Positions 11,803 through 48,380 of a stretch of DNA of 64,000 bases are shown here, piece after piece. The DNA is taken from positions 21,633,501 to 21,697,500 of the forward strand of contig NC_088110.1 of the NCBI RefSeq assembly GCF_036370855.1, in the 5' to 3' direction. How positions within the stretch are numbered: the first letter of the stretch is position 1; every line of letters starts with the position of its first letter. The notes beneath the pieces were generated by a model. The model did not search any database. It was given only the letters and a program-made list of their open reading frames with translations, and had not been told where the DNA came from. The position numbers were made by a program, and so were the translations under genes. The stretch is from Dromaius novaehollandiae (taxonomy: Eukaryota > Chordata > Aves > Casuariiformes > Dromaiidae).

Positions 11803-14800
11803 CACTGGTTTCTGCGCTGCAATATTATGCCCATCAGCCTCTCTTAGATAAATACGTACCTCTGAACAGGCTCAAATTTAGGAAGCATCTTGCTTGTTAA
11901 ATGGCTGGTGCAGGGCTGAGAGCGAGAGGACTGAGAAACTTGATTCAAAACCATGCAGTCGTTCAGATAAAATTAAGATTTTTGTGCACTTGTTTTTGTA
12001 CATCCGGTAAGTACATCCCTTTGGATTAGATTTAGGCGAGATGCTAATACTTTTTGAATTCATACAGTCTTATTAAACTAAGTGGCTGAGATTATTAACT
12101 GCAATAACCTACTGATTTCAGTGCTATTCCCTCATGAAAGAGCTGGTTCAGTGTGACCACTGGTTATGTAAACTGGTCAACAGCATAAATGTGCCTACAA
12201 GATCTGTCCCTGAGATTGTGACGCTTATTGTGCATTTGGGTTCAGACGATTTGCTAAAGTCTCTGCAGTGAGGGAATTTTGACACTGTGACTATCTGTGA
12301 AGAAAGAAAGAGATTGCGCCATTTGCAGGCTAACTCCAATTTTGAAGTATTTCACATACTCTTTAAGATATGCAATCAGTCTAATTAAAGACACATGTGC
12401 AAAATACAGCCTATATGACAGATGTAAGGAAAACATACTTTTCCATGTGAGCGGTAAAGCCAGCAGCCACAAATACCTCTCCGTTTTGGTAGCCTCAAAA
12501 ATGCATCCACAAATATTATTCATCTCAGTGGTCTGCAAAGATTTATCGGGGTTATAACTTCCTGAAAACATCTGTGAAACTAGGAATTTAGTGTATGTAT
12601 GTATTTGTCACTTAGTAAACAGTCACTTTCTTTTACTATACCCGCTAGTCTAAGACAGCAGCAATTATGAGTAAGGCAGTCAGGAAGAAACTGAAGTGTT
12701 CAAAAATGGGTATGATGGGGAAAATATAGCTGGATGTTTACAGTAATTTCTCCAATTTAAAGTAATAAAAAAAGCATCCTTCCAAGACGTCAACATGTTT
12801 ACTTAACACTTTTTTTTGTGGGAGAATCTTTTAGGAAGAAAATCCCTCTGAATTTGCCCCAAGCATTTTTAAAATAACTTCTCTTTTTGCATAAGGAAGG
12901 CAAAATATACCTACCTATAGATGAATGGAGTGATCTTGAAATGCCAGGAATAGAGTACGATGCATCTGGTGTTCATTGACTTAGAAGAACCACTTCTTGG
13001 CTTGAGGACGTTGTTGAACCACTACGTTAGATCAGATTTCATCACAGCCGCTAAGGTATTTTTTTAAAGACACACCTACTACAAAAAGAAAAAAAGAAAA
13101 GGTCCTTAAGGAATGTATGGCTGCTGGTTTCTGGGAGATGATAGGCACTCTAGATGATACTAAAGACCACAAGAGTATATACGTCCTAACCAACATCAAC
13201 GATTCTGTCTAGTTTCACAGATATGGGACAGCCATTAACATTACTCAGAGATTTGGTTCTTGACAGAACCACAGGATAAGCTACTGAATGACATTTCTGG
13301 GTTAAATATTTGCTGAAAATACTCATTTTCTGTCTGTAAATGTCTGGCTGAAATGGATGATTTATAATGACTGCTTGTGGATACATGACTGTAGAGGGGA
13401 AAGAAGTAGTGATTCCCAGGGACCACTATGTTTTCTCATCTACTGCTTTAAAAGCAGATAAAATGGATATTGCTCTTGTGTTTCAGTTCTCTAGGCTAAG
13501 CTGTTATTTTATATTGATTTTTCTCTTGCTTCTTTTTGGCTTGTCCCTTTGACATTATCCATTAAGACTCATGCCTTTTGCCCCCCAAGCTGCATTCATT
13601 TCAATAAGATAATCATTTTAGATAATCCATCATTAGAAAATCAGTATTTCTTTAGGTGAGTGCCTGTTTCAGCTTTCTGATCCCTTGCGTAAACGGGAGG
13701 CAGTTTTCTAGCGCAGTCAATGCATACGGACTAAAGATGTACTCTTTCAGTCCTTTCCTGCTGATGAGCTCCAAGGAGCGCTTTGCGTCTGGGCAAGATC
13801 AGACACACAAATGTATAATGGATTATTTCAGTCAAAGTAAACTTGACCTGGTTTCCTTGAAGTGGTATGTTTTCTGAGCTCTTTATACTTGCATTTGATG
13901 GCTCTATTTTGTGCTGTTAGACAAGCTATTCAGAGGTGTTCAAACATTCCTTCTTTGCTGGAAGTGAGTGAATGTTTCAAAAAAACAGAAGGAAACTCAT
14001 CTGACTTTCCAGCGGTCCTTCTGGCAAGTCCCAGGAGAATATTCAGCTGGTCTTCAATGGTTTCTGATCGTCTGATGTACCCAGCTGAAAATGTCTGCTG
14101 TGATGTCTAGTGTAGCTGAGAGCTCACCTGGCAGCTGAGGCAGCATCAAACCCGGGGTTTTGGAATGATCGTTGTTTTATCACTAGCTTTTGTTTTCAGA
14201 AGTGCCAGCAGACCTCAATCCATAGGGGAGCCTGGTTAAATTATGTATTGTGACATCCCAGAGAAAGAGAGGATCCTTAGCTGGAAAGGCTCTCTCCTAA
14301 ATAGATGAGCTGGAAAAAGATACAGGGTGGAAGGGAAACCAGAGGCCCAATTAAGGGAAGTGATGTGGCTGAACGTTTTACTTAGAAATCAACATCAAAG
14401 GAGTAATTTGGAGGAATTTCACATTTGTTCTGAGCTATTAATTTGTCTGAAGAATAGCGAAGTTAGAATATCTAGGGGAGGAAAAAAAAATAGAAACCAG
14501 AACTACGCAACAAAATGGTAAATCTTTTTTTTTTTTTTTTTCCTAATAGAAACGTTGACTTCAGCTCTTCAGTTTACCATAACATGGATGACGCATCAGA
14601 TGATTACAGCCAAAGGTCAGCTCACATACTTGATGCTTCTCTTAATCTGAGCCACATCTTTTGATCTTTATCTCATATAATGCAAATATGGCATGAAGAT
14701 ACAGAGGGGGGATTGGAATCAATAGCTTAGTGCCAAAAACGTGGATTTTAGAGAAGTCTGAATCCTCGTGGTTGTAATGTATCCAGTCAGCTTCAGCTGG

Positions 14801-16064
14801 GTGTACATTTCTTCACAGCAGCTTAAAACATCAAAGAACACCAGGAAAAGGGGTAGACACTTGTAAATGCAGTGCTGGGAGTTTGCAAGATAAAAGTAAA
14901 ACCTAAGTCTCCAGGTCAATTTCTGGAAATGTGGGAGATTACATTTTAAGATATATAAGCATGACTTTGATAGAAGAGTACCTTTTAAAAAGGTGCTTTG
15001 TATAATAAAAAGATATTACAAATTAATGAAGACACCCCCCCTAAAACCGACAGAACAACAGCAATTTGAAACACTCCTAGTGCTTTCAACATGAGATGGG
15101 AATTTGTACTCCTAACCTCCCACATTGCATCTGTGTCTTGAATAGCTTTTCTGTTTTCTCTTTAACTGAGCTAATGACAGATCTGAGGAACTGTCAACAC
15201 TGCAACCAAAAAAGCATGAAGCAGCAGGGACGTCATTCACAGCAGAGATGGGAGTCGTAGCAAATGTGGTTTTAGAGGTTGGTTACTCCTGACTAATGGA
15301 ACATTGTTTTCGGCCAGAAAAGCCAAAAAGCTGGTGGCCACTTTCTGCCTAATACTCCTTAGTGCTTTGAACTGCTTAAGTTAATCCCAGAGCTGTGCTG
15401 TGGACAAATACTGGCTTTCATGTCCCTTGGGTCCTTCATCAGCCATGCGGTGAATGTGGCTGGAAGCAGCTTCTGGCCTGGGACCTGAGATATTCTCCTG
15501 GCCTCGGACTTGGACAAAACTGGAAAAAGCAGATATATATTTTAATTCTTTTGGCATATGATGGCCAGTGTGTTGTTTGACACTAGATGGCGGATATACC
15601 GCTTCCAGTTTTGATGGACCATGGAGAGTTGATTGAATGTGTCTACTAAAGGATCGGGAATAAGATGTAACCTCCTGGGCAGCTTGACACAGTCCTGTAC
15701 ACCAAGGAGAGCAAGCCAGGTGCATTTAGAGGGCAAGAAACAGATTCTGTATAAAGGGGCTGCAGCCTGTATTTCTCTCAGCCTGGCAAAAATCCAGACT
15801 TGTGCCTTGGGAAAAATCTCATTCCAAGGGCAATAAAGTGGGTGAATAAGGGAAGGGTTATTCTGCCAGGTTAGATACTTCTTCCTGGGTTTTCTTCACA
15901 TATTTTGGTCCTGCATATTGCATGTGTGGACTTTAAGCCATGCAGCCATGAGGAATTCTGCACTGAATATGTTGATAATTTGGGGGATTTGGGGCTGAAT
16001 AGATCTAATGAAGAGCAGAGCTCAGCCCACACTCTTCTGATTACTTGAGTCTGGATTTTCCCAG

Positions 16065-16171
16065 GAAACCCAGCCTAGCAAGTGGATGACGTCTTAGTAG
16101 AAAGCAGGTGAAAAGAGAATATTTCCCTGCCAAAGACTGAACCATTGCTAAGAAGTCATGTGTCTGAACAG
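16065..16171 (+). other. Exon-like segment without an open frame
   Basis: The segment is 107 bases between the acceptor GGATTTTCCCAG and a consensus donor AACAG|GTAAGA, with stops in all three frames. It is a candidate non-coding exon; chance occurrence is quite possible. Confidence 0.15.
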
Positions 16172-18964
16172 GTAAGATACCCATTAAGATAAGTTATGTG
16201 CTAATTTTGGCGAGTGAGCTAGAGCTTCACAGACCTGTTAATACTTTCATGAGCTCATGGCACTAGATCTATTCTGAAATCCTTATCTTTCCAGACATAA
16301 GGAGGTGTTCCTCAAAATTTGTGGGGTTTGCCACATGGGACATGAGTTTTCATCTACCTATAGAAGGTAAAATAAAGCTGCTCATGGGCTGAGCAGAAAG
16401 AAAGTCTCCAAGGACCTGAAATTTTAGTCAGAAGCTGATACCATGGTTGATGCCTGGCAAACAAAAACAAACAAAATGCTTTGTTTCTGTTCCTTCAGTA
16501 CTTTCCACTTTGTTCTTTTCTAAATCTTTTGATTTCCCTCTCTTCTTTTGTTTTAAAGTCTGATTTGAAATGAGAAGTCATTTCAAAGCAAACAGACCTT
16601 CTCCCCCTACCCCAAGTATTTAATAGAGAAAATTGTTCCCTTTTTTCAAAACCAATTTCAAGTGTTGATGAACTAACATTTTTCAGGAAAGAAGAAACCC
16701 AAGAAGTTCTCTGAAATATCACCAGAGAATTCTCACTGATGGATGTGTTTGTTGATGTGAAGAAAAATTAGCAGTTTCAGAAATATTGCTGGCGTTTCCT
16801 CTTTCTGAGAATTTATTCCTGCTCGTGGAAAACAAAGAAGAGAGATTCCAGCTAATTCAGCCTGGTGTGTGCAGGGTCAGGTGTTTGGTGCAAAGTGTTT
16901 GCCAGTAAGGAACAGGTTTGCAAAAGGCATCGGACTTGAGAAGACCCCATGGAGCCTGGGAAATGAGTGGAAGAACCATTAAGGGAGCTCAGATATTCCT
17001 TAGGTGGCCAAAAAATGGGATTTATTTCCAAAACACCAGTGACCTGTAGTTACACGAGGACATCTTTGCAAATCCAGCCATTATTCTCAGCAGGAGCTCC
17101 TGTTTCTCAACAGATTTGATATTCAGATTATTTCATTTTTAGAAACCTTAATGAGCACTTAGCACTTCTGAAATTCTGGCCTTAGCCAAATACACCATAC
17201 CCAAGATTGAAAGTTATAACTCCGAGGGAATAAACCATCAGGTTAACCTTTGGTCACTGGAAGAATGTAAAACATCTCAGATTTATTCCCCAAATCCAAT
17301 CCAAGTTCCACCCGAGCTGAACAGTCAGTACAACAATGACATAACTGGGAATTTCACAAATTCACCAACTTGAAGCTGTTGCTGGCACTGGGGGCTTTGT
17401 ATGATTTGTACTTGACAGTTCCTAAAAACCAGAATCCATCATTCAAACCTGGTGGAAAACGCATCCAAAACCCAGAAAGTTTAAAAACAAAACAAAGCAT
17501 CATCCTGAAGGAATTTGTTCCGCGTAGTGATTGAAGTCTGCCTAACTCTCTGTTCTCCCCTAAGGGCTGCAAGGGAAGATTAAATTTAATTGATCTAAAT
17601 CAAGAATGATTAATTGCTAAATGAATGTGTTAGGCAGTGGTGAGGCAAAATAAGTTTGTATGGAGAGAAAGGAGACTTATGGCTTGATCATCACACCTTT
17701 TGCTTTTACCTGCTTGGTTCACACGGTAAGAAGGTGTGGTGCCTGGGGAGAAGCTGCGGTACAGCTTGCCAGTGAGGCAGATTACTTCCTCAAAACACCA
17801 AAATCTATGTGGTTGTATCTTTACTGCTTGCACCATTATGTTAGTCCAAGCATCTGTCCCAGGGCTGGCTCCAGCCCCAGGATTGGAGCAAGCTGGTCAT
17901 GAACATGCAGAAGGATCCATTTGCCTGAATAAATTTTGCATCTGTTAGTAATCCCACAGCCTGAATTGCATCTGAAGCATTTGAAGATGATTGCTGGTAG
18001 GGAATGCCAAAAGAGGAAAACTAGAATCTCCTTATTTAACTTTTTTCAACTGTTTTCCTTCTGGTTCAAAGCAACATAGCCGGAGTTGTTTCTCCTTCAC
18101 AGCAGGTGCTGTTGGGTACTGCACCTTCCGCGTCTCTGTTCCTCTGGCAAAGGAAGTATCTTCCTGCACGATGGGTGATATATTATCCCATATCCATCAC
18201 CGGGACTTGAAGAAGGTTGTACAGCTAATGCCATCCCTGCTGTGGATACCCAACTGCAAGTCAGTCTGGAAACGGCACATGTCCTGCCTCAGGTTTTGCT
18301 CACCACCTCAGGATGTGACTCACTGGCCTGATCACTGGCCCTGCTCCAGAAATTTGCTCTCTCTCTAAACAATCCCAAGCTTGGTGAGTCTGGACCCTGA
18401 AGGATCTCTATGATGTCAGGAAGACTTTGAGCCAGAACTGAGCCACTGCTACCAAAGTGTGGGTTTCTGGCAGGGGATGAAAGGAGTGCTAATGCAAAAC
18501 TGCCACTGAGCCAAAGCCAAGATTTATTGAGGATTTTTTTGGCTAACTCTTGTTTGGGACACGTTGCAGCTTGGTCATTTGCCATTAGCTTTAATGGGAA
18601 TGCTGTTACCTGGGGGTGGTGTGGCCTTCTGAGAGCTGTAGCATTAAGTGCGTGGCTTTGTCTCTGCAGGCATCCCTGTCTACTCTGTGTTTCTAGGCCA
18701 TCAGATGTCCCATCGGCACTGACACCTGCCAGTTTTGCTGTGTTGCTTGTATCACAGGTGAGCTGATGACCCCCAGACCTCAACCCCATTGTGCTCAGCA
18801 AAAACCAAAATCCACTAGCAAGAGTAGTGCTCAACTGCTTGCCCAGGTCTACCTCAAATGGTTCTTTTAAATGCTGTTTCACGGTATACTCACTGCCCTC
18901 GGACCTACCAAGAGCCACAGCTCATCTCCCCATCCTTGTCCACTTACACATCTCCCTTCCGCAG

Positions 18965-19127
18965 CACTGGAAGGATTAAATAATTTGACTTTGATTGAGT
19001 AGTTTGTCTCTGCTGGAGGCAAACTCACGAAGTGGACGAAGCTGGAAGTGACGGTCTGTGTCACTGTACCTGGCTGTAACAGTGATGCCTGCTGTTCCCT
19101 GGTTGTATTCTGAAGCCTTTGCAAATG
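18965..19127 (+). other. Exon-like segment beside a CpG-richer patch
   Basis: The acceptor CATCTCCCTTCCGCAG and donor AAATG|GTAAGT bound 163 bases with stops in every frame. Directly after it, 19180-19310 is clearly richer in CpG than its surroundings. It could belong to a non-coding transcript or an untranslated leader upstream of HNF4B. Confidence 0.15.
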
Positions 19128-22100
19128 GTAAGTCATGTTTTTCCATCTGTCCCACGTGGTTTTTGGGCTCACCTGGCAGGGATGCAGCTGCGGGGCCGTA
19201 GCTGGAGGCTGTGCCCGCACCAGGCCACCATGGGGACGCAGCCCAGACGTCAGCATGGATCCCTGCGTCCCCACGCCGAGAGGCCACCGCCACAGTGGAG
19301 AGGAAGATCTGGCGTGACTGCCCTTCTGCTTTTAAAGGTACACTAAGTTTAAAGCACAGTGAATGAACTGTCTTGATGCTTTTTGGGAAAACTTAAAGAT
19401 TCTGTTCAAGACTTTTCCTAAACTGTTTTTATTTTACAAAAACTTACCAGACTGACAGAACACTTTTAGGAGATATAATTGGAAGAGCAACCGGCCCCTC
19501 ACTACACCATAAAATTCACAGCACTGGAAATGTTTGTAGTAATAAGAAATACCTGACGATGTCAAGAGGGATTTTGCTGCTAGCTCCATCACAAGTCTCA
19601 TTCAATGTTATGTACATCATACTATAAGAAATTACACTCAAGAAAGGAGGGAACTGGTTTAATAGATGTCTGGTCTGGATAAATTTGTCATGTCTGCAGT
19701 TGTGGTTATATGCTAATGATTTGATTTCACACTGCCTATAATTTCAGCAGCATAGTGTTCCTAATTACACGTTATCAAAAGTAAAATCCTTATTGGCTTC
19801 TGTATTTCCACTAGCATTTTTATCCAGACACCATCTCTCTAAGTAGGTAATTTTATAGACAGTGGTGAGTTTATACTCACAGACGCTACAAGGTAAAGAG
19901 AGAGTTATATTTGTGCTGCTTTTCAAGTGCAGAAAATCTCCCAACCTGTGGTGGTAAGGCTTTTAGATGTGCAGAATACTCTCCTTTAAAAAATAGGATC
20001 TACAAATGCCACAGCTTGGAAATGTTTATTCATACCACTTACCTTGCCAAAGAAATGTTGCTCCTAACAGCATGCTCTTGGTATTTAGTATTCTCTCTTA
20101 ATTAATCAGGGTTCTTATCTTTCCTGTGCTTTACCTTGTCTAATAAACAATCCCAAAGGCATCCGTTTTTATTTCTAGGAATAAGTGTGTTGCCTTACTG
20201 AAACCATGTGTTTCTCAGAGCTTGCCCTCTGTCCTCTCCACAGTATATATAAGAAACCACATTGATTCATTCTCAGAGTGCTATCTTTGAAAACTTGGAC
20301 TATTTTTATTAAACATAACTCTGCTTTTTCCTCCCTTTTCCCCTTTCTCCTGCCCCCTCCAGCTATCCCTGGCCTCACTGAAATGCAGCTGTGGGCAGTC
20401 AAAAAAGGAATAAATGGAAAACGTATTAGAAAGAGGCTTGTCTCCATACAGAGGATGATTAACATCCATTTGAAAACTGGGAAGACGATGTTATACTGTC
20501 CAGGTTTTACCCGTACACCCAAGATACCCATACACCTAAGAGAGCTGCCAGATCTCTGCCCCATGGCAGAGCTCAAGTCCTGGAAACAGCATCATAGCAG
20601 TGCACTGTTGGTCATCCTCACCCCGATGTAGAGAAAAGAAAGTTTCCTCTGCAGTACACAGCAGAAAAGGATCTAAATCTCCACCTTAATCCCTCCTCAC
20701 TGATGTCCCTCTCCATGAAGGATTTGCGTTTTCTCCTGCCTCCTGATTGCTTTTTGCATGCTTGTCATGTGTTTCCACCTGAGACCAGCTTAGGTTGATG
20801 TGCTTGACTTGGACCCCCTGGGAGATGCTGGTGGGAAGAGCACAGGGGACAGAGGCTCGTCGCCTCTCGGGGGGCTGCCCACAGCCCTCAGAGCCAAGCA
20901 AGCACCAGCCCTCCCACACGTGCCGCCTGCCTGGTTCCTGCATCAGAAGCGGCTTTTTCAAGGGCAGATTTGTACGTCTAACACTTGCTTGAAGTCAGTT
21001 GGAGGCTCAGCTCCCCAGCCAGCCTGCTCTGTCAGGTAAAATAACTGTAAGGTAATGAAGATATCAGAGATCATCTCGCTCTTGGCTAGGACAGGTGTCT
21101 GCTTCATGATAATGAACGGTGCTGATGGATGTGAGGACACCTCAAAGTGAGCTAGATTTCTCCTGATGTTAATAAAACTCAGTCTCAGCTTTGGATGGCT
21201 CAGTTTAATTGCAGCTGTGACTCAGTGCAGTACGAAAACAGGGAGAGAGAAAGTAAGAAACTTTTCAGACTTCAGCAAAATTTCAGTAATGGTCAGGACT
21301 GCTTTTGTGCTGGAGTGGTTTGGAGCAGTGTGCTGACATCTGTTTGAGATATATAGCAATGTGTGTGTAGTATCACTGCAGCACCACCTTCAATCACAAG
21401 TCAGTTGTGGTCATTGGTATGGATGCGGTGTTGAAAGCCCAGTTCTGAAGTGAGAATTTTGCACTATAACCTTTTCTCGTTCCAGAACAAGAAGGGTTTG
21501 AGCAAGTCCTCACCACCCAGCAGTCTTTGGAAATGGGCCTTAACCCTTGCTTTGGACTGAGGGGTCTAGAACATGGAGGCATTTCCAAACCTAATGCCTG
21601 CTGACCTCAGGCCTCTGAGCCCAGCATCTTCTCTCTGGGCCACAGTTCTCCAAAAGCATGGAGAGGGCTATTTTAATGCCCCCAGTAGGGCTATTTTAAA
21701 GGCCAGGAACCCGTACAAATCCCACTGGAACTGTAGAAATCAGTCTGAGTGTCCTTGCATAACTGCAAGAGTAGCAGAGTGCTGAGAATCAAGCAGGATT
21801 GTGCCCATACCTCAGTTCACAAAAATGTGCCAGATTAATAGGCATAATCACGACCAACATTGAGTAAGAGGCAAGAACGACTAATCAGATGCTAACTTAG
21901 CTGATGCTGGCATTACTGAAAGCCTAGGGGCATAGTCCAAGGATAAAAACATAACTTCTTATCTAACCAAGGAGTCATTTGTGCACCACTAGTTACAGCA
22001 TGTTCTTAAAAAAGGAAAGAAGGAAAAAAATATCTATTGCACATGAAATTATTTTATGCCCCACAAATGATAAGAAAATAAAGCTAAATGTTCCTGCATC

Positions 22101-22341
22101 CAATCTTTATAGGGGAAAAGCCCATCTACAGTTAACACGTTGCAAAGTCTACTTGCCATATGTACCCAGGATGCAGACAAATCCTGGCAGCCTGCATGTA
22201 GCGCTGGGATTGTGTAGATGAAATCAAAATGAGTGTATCTAAGATATTTCAAAATCCAGTTTGGGGATATTTCTTGCTATTTGGAGTTTGCTAGGATACA
22301 CGGGGCCGCCCTACTCCTCAGTTCAGTGAGAGTTCAGGCAG

Positions 22342-22397
22342 TCTGGCAACACATCTCTCCTTTTGGCCAAGGCTCTTTTTCTGGCAACACATCTCTC
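22342..22397 (+). repeat. 18-bp direct repeat, two copies
   Basis: TCTGGCAACACATCTCTC occurs at 22342-22359 and again at 22380-22397, separated by 20 bases. The second copy lies just before the acceptor of the exon-like segment at 22424. Confidence 0.85.
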
Positions 22398-22423
22398 TAT
22401 TTCTCAAGACTTATTTCCTCCAG

Positions 22424-22524
22424 ATTCAACAGGATGTTGAACTGGATCTCACAGAACAGCTCATGGAAAGGAAAGGATCTCTGACACACAACAACGTCAC
22501 TGGAGAGGGAACGTTAATGTCAAG
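22424..22524 (+). other. Exon-like segment with a full open frame, 1.1 kb before HNF4B exon 1
   Basis: The acceptor CTTATTTCCTCCAG and donor TCAAG|GTAGGT bound 101 bases. Frame 1 is open for 33 codons (it includes DVELDLTEQLMERKG). I do not recognise the peptide. It ends in phase 2, so it does not fit HNF4B exon 2 as coding sequence, though it could be part of an untranslated leader or of an unrelated transcript. Confidence 0.2.
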
Positions 22525-23144
22525 GTAGGTGTCTGGAAGATGAAACCAAGAGTAAACCAACCACTTCAAGCTATATTGCATTAGTGAAATGCATGACTGT
22601 GTTTTATTTGCAGTAAAACTCATGACTCTTAACAATGAAAGAACTTTCTGTGCAAAATTCAGTAAATTAAAAAAACCCAGAGTCCTATGGGAGAAACTGG
22701 AATTGCACTTCCATGAGACGGGCCTTTCCCAGAAAAGCCCGGCACAGGTCAGCATGAAATGCAACCCCACACACCTGCTTGGGAGTCTGCCTGATTACTT
22801 CCAGCCTTTTCCATTTTCCTCACTTGCCATTGCCTGAAACCTTCTGCCCTAACAATCTACAGCTGCAACCAAGCTCTTGCTCGGTGGGAGCTCTCTGACA
22901 CTGTGGCTGGCCTGGGGTCAGGAGGGGGAAGACCTGGGTGATAGGGATGGTGGATGAGGGTAACGTCATGTCTCCTCAGCATAGTGGGGAGGGTAAAAGC
23001 ATGAAGCTGGCTGTGACGAGTCCTCATTTTTCCCTTCCGTAACTCAAGGTGTGATCCGATGAGCATCGCTGCATCTGGTGTCTCTTGGCAGTGCCACAGG
23101 CTCTAAGTGCCGGCCTACCTTAAACCTTTAGCCAGCTATGTCAC

Positions 23145-23250
23145 TGACTCATTTTCTTCTCCCGCTTCAAGTGACATCACTCGCTCTTTCTCCAAGGGCC
23201 GGTAGCCGAGAAAGGTAATATCGACGCGGCGTGGGCATTATTTGACGTGA
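23145..23250 (+). promoter_or_regulatory. Cluster of bZIP-type motifs upstream of HNF4B exon 1
   Basis: Within about 105 bases there are three bZIP-like sites: TGACTCA (AP-1 consensus) at 23145-23151, TGACATCA at 23172-23179 and TGACGTGA (CRE-like) at 23243-23250. They lie 380-485 bases before the HNF4B start codon, where a P1-type promoter is expected. No TATA box is obvious. The motifs are seen directly, and function is inference. Confidence 0.3.
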
Positions 23251-23628
23251 CCACTGCTCTGCGCTGGAAGAGCAGCTCATGTGCGTGAACGCCTCTCCAC
23301 AGCCCTTTTCAAAACGTTTGCACAGGGACAGCCATAAACCAGGCTGTATTGACCCAAAGATGCAATCCAAGTTGTTTGAGTCTAGGCCTTATCTACATCA
23401 TATTATCAGGACTCGAAGACCAGATGCACCCCGGGAAGGGAGGGGACTGTGCGTGAGAGAGAGAAGGGACGAAGCCTTTCCCTCTACGGGCATGGGGAGG
23501 GGACTGCGGGCAGAGCTGGGTAATGATTTGTCATTTCAAGGGCTGGGGTGTCTCTTCGCAGAGGAAACCTTGGCCGTGATTGACAGCAGGGCCTTTTTCG
23601 CCTCTTCCCTTGCTGTTCACAAGTAATA

Positions 23629-48380
<24,752 letters not shown>

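Larger units (their letters stand above)
1..23628. other. Upstream intergenic region of HNF4B; no recognised protein gene
   Basis: I see no exon of a known protein family on either strand. Open frames are short and unlike known proteins. The stretch is mostly moderately AT-rich, with homopolymer runs, a 31-bp tandem duplication and several segments with good splice sites listed separately. In human, CRISPLD2 lies on this side of ZDHHC7, but none of its LCCL-type sequence was recognised here. A 5' UTR of HNF4B must end at 23628, but its start cannot be fixed by eye. Confidence 0.6.

Noticed and set aside
18289-18918. Minus-strand open frame of 209 codons, the longest single open frame in the window
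   Set aside because: The translation is serine- and leucine-rich with no recognisable domain, and no splice or promoter context supports it. It is probably chance in a stop-poor stretch.
1-23628. Search for CRISPLD2 exons, expected on this side of ZDHHC7 from human gene order
   Set aside because: No LCCL- or CAP-domain sequence was recognised in any frame; the gene may lie further left.
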